Positions 60,934-64,000 of a stretch of DNA of 64,000 nt are shown here, piece by piece. The translations under genes and the position numbers were made by a program. The notes under the pieces were generated by a model, which saw nothing but the letters and a program-made list of their open reading frames with translations, did not search any database and had not been told where the DNA came from. The DNA comes from an uncultured Alphaproteobacteria bacterium (GTDB lineage Bacteria; Pseudomonadota; Alphaproteobacteria; RF32; CAG-239): positions 14,307-78,306 of the forward strand of contig CAKQMH010000009.1 of assembly GCA_934254915.1 (NCBI GenBank), read 5' to 3'. Numbering within the stretch: position 1 is the first letter of the stretch; each line of letters begins with the position of its first letter.

Positions 60934-60962
60934 AAAAAAGCAGGATGTAAATCCTGCTTTTG
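60934..60962 (-). terminator. Terminator of the gene at 60975
   Basis: 11-bp stem AAAAGCAGGAT/ATCCTGCTTTT with a T6 run on the minus strand. Confidence 0.85.
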
Positions 60963-60974
60963 AGTAGAGTTTTA

Positions 60975-61325
60975 TTACTGGGTTATAATATCCAGTACAT
61001 CAAAGATAACTCTGATGTGGTGGCGCATGTTCTGGTCAATTATGCCATATCCACGATGTTCGTACAAGGCAACATAGTTGTCAAAGAGATTTGACTTAAT
61101 AAAACTGCTAAGCTCTTTTTGCACCAAAAGCATAGCAAATCGTGAATGGTACTTGTTCTGTTGGATTTCATACAAAGCCAGAATAACTGAATTGTTAATT
61201 TTCCACAGCGTCAGAAGGATTAAGCGCTCATCATACGATAATGTAGGCCAATTTTCCTTCATTTTATCGTTCCATTCTTTCCTGAAGTTTTCAAGGACAA
61301 CGATGGTTTCGTTTATGTTATTCAT
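60975..61325 (-). CDS. Uncharacterised 116-residue protein (SD-less orphan)
   Basis: A helical, soluble protein with a Trp-rich start (FRKEWNDKMKENWPTL), LLTLWKINNSVILALYEIQQ and a His-rich end (MRHHIRVIFDVLDI). No family recognised. The leader is AAACCCAAATTTATT directly before the ATG with no Shine-Dalgarno. It has its own terminator and is the first of three SD-less orphans on the minus strand. Confidence 0.55.
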   Translation of the reverse strand: MNNINETIVVLENFRKEWNDKMKENWPTLSYDERLILLTLWKINNSVILALYEIQQNKYHSRFAMLLVQKELSSFIKSNLFDNYVALYEHRGYGIIDQNMRHHIRVIFDVLDIITQ

Positions 61326-61400
61326 AATAAATTTGGGTTTATTTTATGAGGGGGTATCCTGTCATACATCCCATTCCCTCGTTCATAAATTTTAGACTGA

Positions 61401-61772
61401 TTACAGTTCCGGCAAGTAGACACACCAAAAGCGATTCAGACGATAGATAAATGTCCGTTCGGCCACAATTTTGACCAAATCTTCAGGCGGGGTTTTAACT
61501 TTTCCTGCATTGGCAACTTTGATAATTTGCTCTAAGTATTCAATACCATTGCCACAAACATCCCTAAATTGTCCGTTATCACTATGCAGCGCATTAACAA
61601 TTTGTCGGATAGCCGGTATTATTTGCCCGCTGTTCTTAACGTTTACAGCCAGTACATCTAGTATAAAAGGTTGATTATGCTGCTTAAGTTTAAGTGAAAT
61701 CAGATTTCTGACAGCGGAATATGCATTCTCGTTAGGAAGTGCAATCAATAAAATTTTTTTTTGAATTTCCAT
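61401..61772 (-). CDS. Uncharacterised 123-residue protein, paralogue of the gene at 61884
   Basis: Starts MEIQKKILLIALPNENAYSAV and contains SGQIIPAIRQIVNALHSDNG and, later, a TPPEDLVKI segment. The gene at 61884 has matching pieces in the same order (METKKFLVIPLKNF; EQIIPALHIVEEALDDG; CPPPLVLVQ), so the two are divergent paralogues. The leader (ATTAAATTTTATATATT) has no Shine-Dalgarno. No catalytic motif, signal peptide or family seen. Confidence 0.6.
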   Translation of the reverse strand: MEIQKKILLIALPNENAYSAVRNLISLKLKQHNQPFILDVLAVNVKNSGQIIPAIRQIVNALHSDNGQFRDVCGNGIEYLEQIIKVANAGKVKTPPEDLVKIVAERTFIYRLNRFWCVYLPEL

Positions 61773-61837
61773 AATATATAAAATTTAATATGTTTCCATG
61801 GACAATATAGCATAAGTTCAAAATAAAAACAATAGAC

Positions 61838-61873
61838 AAAAAACAAGCTCCGAACAAAAATTCGGAGCTTGTC
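61838..61873 (-). terminator. Terminator of the gene at 61884
   Basis: Perfect 12-bp stem ACAAGCTCCGAA/TTCGGAGCTTGT with a 6-nt loop and a T6 run on the minus strand. Confidence 0.9.
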
Positions 61874-61883
61874 AAAAATAGGG

Positions 61884-62243
61884 TTAACGTCCTTTCAGGA
61901 ATAAACAGATATGCTTATTCAAATAAGGCCTCCCGATACGCATTCCGGCGTTTTGTACCAGAACCAGCGGCGGCGGGCAGGTGCGTCCGTTGTGCAGAGC
62001 ATCAAACAGCCGTTGAATTGAGCTGTCTTTGCTGTCACTCGCGGTCATCGTGCCGTCATCAAGTGCTTCTTCCACTATATGCAGGGCAGGGATAATTTGT
62101 TCAAGCTCGTCAACGTCAATTGTCCAAACCTCAACCGGACTGCCAATACCGCTCGCACGCGAATTAAGTGTAAATAAGCGGCAAAGCGCACAATCTTCCA
62201 CAAAATTCTTTAGCGGGATAACTAAAAATTTTTTTGTTTCCAT
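61884..62243 (-). CDS. Uncharacterised 119-residue protein, paralogue of the gene at 61401
   Basis: Soluble protein starting METKKFLVIPLKNFVEDCAL; shares order and wording with the gene at 61401 (IIPAL, EALDDGTMTASDS against NALHSDNG, then CPPPLVLV). The leader ATTAAATTTTTATCACTATT is close to the paralogue's and lacks a Shine-Dalgarno. The two genes are separated by about 110 bp with a terminator between them, so they are expressed separately. Function unknown. Confidence 0.6.
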   Translation of the reverse strand: METKKFLVIPLKNFVEDCALCRLFTLNSRASGIGSPVEVWTIDVDELEQIIPALHIVEEALDDGTMTASDSKDSSIQRLFDALHNGRTCPPPLVLVQNAGMRIGRPYLNKHICLFLKGR

Positions 62244-62363
62244 AATAGTGATAAAAATTTAATAACGTTAAAACGTATACAATAAGCAAAGCCAAAATGC
62301 AACTCTAAATCCGTATCTTATTACCTTTCAAGGCAAAAAGATACTCCCGTGCCACGTACTAGT

Positions 62364-62394
62364 ATTGTCACCCTGAGTGCAGCCGAAGGGTCTC
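62364..62394 (+). repeat. REP-like repeat, copy A
   Basis: 31-bp element beginning ATTGTCACCCTGAG and ending GAAGGGTCTC. Copy B at 62436 differs at two positions. Imperfect palindrome (CCCT...AGGG). The intervening DNA holds an 8-bp hairpin GTGCCGTC/GACGGCAC (62409-62431). Confidence 0.8.
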
Positions 62395-62435
62395 CGCCTT
62401 ATTAAAATGTGCCGTCCGTCAGTGACGGCACTAAC

Positions 62436-62466
62436 ATTGTCACCCTGAGCGCAGTCGAAGGGTCTC
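62436..62466 (+). repeat. REP-like repeat, copy B
   Basis: 31-bp direct copy of the element at 62364, 72 bp downstream, differing in GCGCAGT against GTGCAGC. Followed by another hairpin, TGTCGGG/CCCGACA at 62503-62523. Confidence 0.8.
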
Positions 62467-62538
62467 GGCTACTTTTTCTTCACTAAGTCGCAACAATATA
62501 GATGTCGGGACTTACGCCCGACAGTATGCTAAAGCCGG

Positions 62539-62567
62539 GATTTCTCGACTTCGCTCGAAATGACAAT
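62539..62567 (-). repeat. REP-like repeat, diverged inverted copy
   Basis: TCTCGACTTCGCTCGAAATGACA is, as the reverse complement, a diverged version of copies A and B (CTTCGACT..GCTC core followed by TGACA). It gives the cluster one inverted member. Confidence 0.55.
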
Positions 62568-62605
62568 TTTTATATTTTACGCACCCGCTACACTCATTCA
62601 ACACA

Positions 62606-62730
62606 GAAGTTCGGAGAATGGTGCAGATAAAGTGATTTCTAGGGGTGGCGACACCGGAGTTTACATAAAGCGTAAATGAGGATGGCGGCAGTCCGTAAAA
62701 TCGCTTTAGATGTGCCGTTATACGAACTTC
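62606..62730 (+). ncRNA. Candidate structured RNA with multi-branched fold, family unknown
   Basis: Nested pairing closes a 125-nt domain: GAAGTTCG 62606-62613 with CGAACTTC 62723-62730; GGTGCA 62620-62625 with TGTGCC 62711-62716; tandem GA/GA (62626-62627, 62709-62710); 11 bp 62628-62638 with 62698-62708. Inside are a GGTG-GCGA-CACC hairpin with a GNRA loop (62644-62655), a 6-bp hairpin (62659-62664 with 62772-equivalent partner at 62672-62677) and a weaker third hairpin (62680-62694). The three G-T pairs in the closing helices are wobble pairs on the plus strand but A-C mismatches on the minus, favouring a plus-strand RNA. It ends 8 bp before the flagellin-type stop. No promoter or terminator is certain. 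Confidence 0.45.
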
Positions 62731-62738
62731 CCCGGCAC

Positions 62739-63709
62739 TTAAAAGAGTTTTAGTATCTCTCTCGCGGATTCGGAGGCTAAAGACAGAGCGTTGACGGCGA
62801 GTTGCTGGCGGGTTTGGAGGGCGAGCATGGTGGCACTTTCAGAATTCATATCCGCCAAAGTTAAATTATCCGCACCCTCAGTCAGAACATTAATCAGACT
62901 GTCGGTAAAGTTCTGACGGGTGGTAAGGATACTATAATTATTGCCTAATTCAGTTGTGAATGAACGAATGGACGACAGCGCGTCGGCGATTTCGGATAAG
63001 GATTGGGCAATGTCGCCTTGGGTTTGCCATTCAAATGTCGTCAGCCCTAAAGAAGAACTCGACATATCCGCACCATTCACCACCAACGAGCTGCTACGGT
63101 CTTCATTAAACATTACCGACAAATCATTACCTTTTAATAAATTTATCCCTTTATATGACGCGTCATTCATTAATTCGTCATATTGATTTATTAATTTCTT
63201 GTAGCCTTTAGTCGCTTTATTGGTGTCATTATTTTTCTTTACATCATTCGGTGGAAAATTATTCCAATTGGTTGTATTTGTGGTCTTAGTAAAACCCGGT
63301 AACGTACCAAGGTTTTGTGAAGTAATATTTATCGTTGATGTCGTATTACCTAAGATACTCGTTCCGGTACTGATAGTGGATACTAGACCATATCCATCAT
63401 TAATATTTAGCCGACTGCCGGCTTCAAAGTTAATTTTATTAATGGTATCATTACTATTTGACTCAGATACTAGAAGTTCTCCGGTAGTATTAATGGTTGC
63501 CCCATTATAAACATTTAGGGTATTGTTGTCATACGCTACAGCACCAAAATAAAGGTTTCCGTTACAGTTAACCGTACCATATAAATCAACCACAGAATTA
63601 CGATAAATCATAAAACTATTGTTTCTATATCGCGTAGATGTGCTTTTTATGTTAACAACCGCACCATTCTTTATGGTTGTGTGGCACTCAGAAGTTGCAA
63701 TCCCCCCCC
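62739..63709 (-). pseudogene. Beta-helix/flagellin hybrid, downstream part (flagellin C-terminus), in a frame broken at a G8 tract
   Basis: About 323 codons are open from the G8 tract to the stop. First about 150 residues: Asn/Thr/Ile/Gly-rich, repetitive strands such as VVDLYGTVNCNGNLYFG, LNVYNGATINTTGEL and INFEAGSRLNINDG, typical of right-handed beta-helix surface proteins. Then YKGINLLKGNDLSVMFNED and NGADMSSSSLGL, matching the inner part of alphaproteobacterial flagellins. Finally ILTTRQNFTDSLINVLTEGADN and LALQTRQQLAVNALSLASE...ILKLF, the flagellin D1/D0 C-terminus. It lacks a credible start (ATG 63611 lies inside the repeats). With one more G in the tract it would be continuous with the frame at 63671-64000. 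Confidence 0.75.
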
Positions 63710-64000
63710 GCCCACACCTGTTCCGTTAACATTGATTGTGCCATCTATTGCCAGCTCCCCATAATATGCAAGTATAGTTCCTTGCAGATTTCCTGAAGTG
63801 GCATCTAAGGACGAAAGATTCAAATCAAGGTTACTAATGTTAAGTTTGGCATTTCCGTCTTTGGATATCAGGTTGCCTCTGGTTGTACTGGTGCAATCAA
63901 AGTTCAGAGCTAAGTCGGAAATGGTATTTTCTCGACATTCAATGGCGCGCTCATTATTCCCCTTAAAATTAATTTTGGAGAATTTTTCGTTGCCGGTGTA
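63671..64000 (-). CDS. Beta-helix/flagellin hybrid, upstream part, running off the window edge
   Basis: An uninterrupted minus-strand frame from the edge to a stop at 63671-63673. It encodes Asn/Ser/Leu-rich strands (NTISDLALNFDC, GNAKLNISNLDLNL, ELAIDGTINVNGTGVGGGG) with the regular spacing of a parallel beta-helix. It enters the G8 tract at 63702-63709 as GVGGGG and then soon terminates in the wrong frame. An insertion of one G (or loss of two) would join it to the downstream flagellin part. The N-terminus and any signal or flagellin D0/D1 N-domain lie outside the window. Confidence 0.6.
   Translation of the reverse strand, partial: YTGNEKFSKINFKGNNERAIECRENTISDLALNFDCTSTTRGNLISKDGNAKLNISNLDLNLSSLDATSGNLQGTILAYYGELAIDGTINVNGTGVGGGGLQLLSATQP
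63702..63709 (-). repeat. G8 homopolymer within the coding sequence
   Basis: Eight consecutive G on the coding strand (C8 on the plus strand), the point where the two open frames of the beta-helix/flagellin gene cross. G9 or G6 would restore a single frame. Candidate slipped-strand phase-variation site, or a sequencing/assembly error in a homopolymer. Confidence 0.7.

Noticed and set aside
61401..62243. Toxin-antitoxin pair for the two paralogous orphans
   Set aside because: They are paralogues of similar size, separated by a terminator, with no toxin or antitoxin motif.
62364..62567. CRISPR array
   Set aside because: Only two direct copies of about 31 bp plus one inverted relative, irregular spacing, and no cas genes.

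Overview
The window looks like a chromosomal segment of a flagellated, anaerobic or fermentative alphaproteobacterium, plausibly one of the uncultured gut-associated lineages (inference). The alphaproteobacterial signs are FlaF, a flagellin C-terminus of the alphaproteobacterial type, a GST ending like the FzlA-type proteins, and the YajC N-terminus. The anaerobic signs are a class III ribonucleotide reductase with its activase, the [FeFe]-hydrogenase maturase HydG, an oxygen-sensitive Fe-S serine dehydratase and a membrane pyrophosphatase. Genes are dense, operons are short, and most are closed by clear hairpin terminators.

Layout. 1-3.7 kb: an edge-truncated nucleotidyltransferase-like gene, an eptA plus polyprenol-kinase-like operon, and, divergent from it, a two-component system damaged by a deletion that joins the start of the response regulator to the kinase. 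3.7-9.1 kb: an SD-less orphan, tspO divergent from a lysR with a good LTTR palindrome between them, another SD-less orphan and a DUF2207 membrane protein. 9.1-15.7 kb: a single-domain GlmU-like nucleotidyltransferase, pepF, two tandem VirB8-like genes and a TolC-like lipoprotein with an Ig/cadherin-like tail. 15.7-19.7 kb: NrdR boxes, then a class III RNR whose glycyl-radical domain is a separate small gene, nrdG, and a convergent structured RNA candidate. 19.7-26.4 kb: hppA, a small lipoprotein, thrS and a GT4 glycosyltransferase. 26.5-32.3 kb: a complete RND efflux operon. 32.3-37.8 kb: lipoprotein, GST, solute-binding protein, flaF, galE, tRNA-Leu(CAA), a TPR-methyltransferase and a DUF2934 protein with a histone-H1-like tail. 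38-44.4 kb: glgB-glgX-malQ for glycogen metabolism. 44.5-50.6 kb: yajC-secD-secF, trpS, serS. 50.6-58.1 kb: HAD phosphatase, a membrane-anchored MEMO/AMMECR1 fusion, an M49-like metallopeptidase, sdaA, small membrane and lipoproteins, hydG. 58.2-62.3 kb: a GH24-lysozyme-like/TPR protein, a META lipoprotein and three SD-less orphans. 62.3-64 kb: a repeat cluster, a strongly structured RNA candidate, and the 3' part of a large gene in which a beta-helix-like region runs into a flagellin C-terminus across a G8 homopolymer that breaks the frame.

How it fits together: sugar storage (glg/malQ), serine deamination, HydG and the pyrophosphatase suggest a fermentative economy in which H2 and pyrophosphate are handled. 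EptA, the RND pump and the eroded PmrAB-like pair concern envelope stress. The least explained parts are the split NrdD, the beta-helix/flagellin gene with its homopolymer, and the two RNA candidates at 19.35-19.55 kb and 62.61-62.73 kb.
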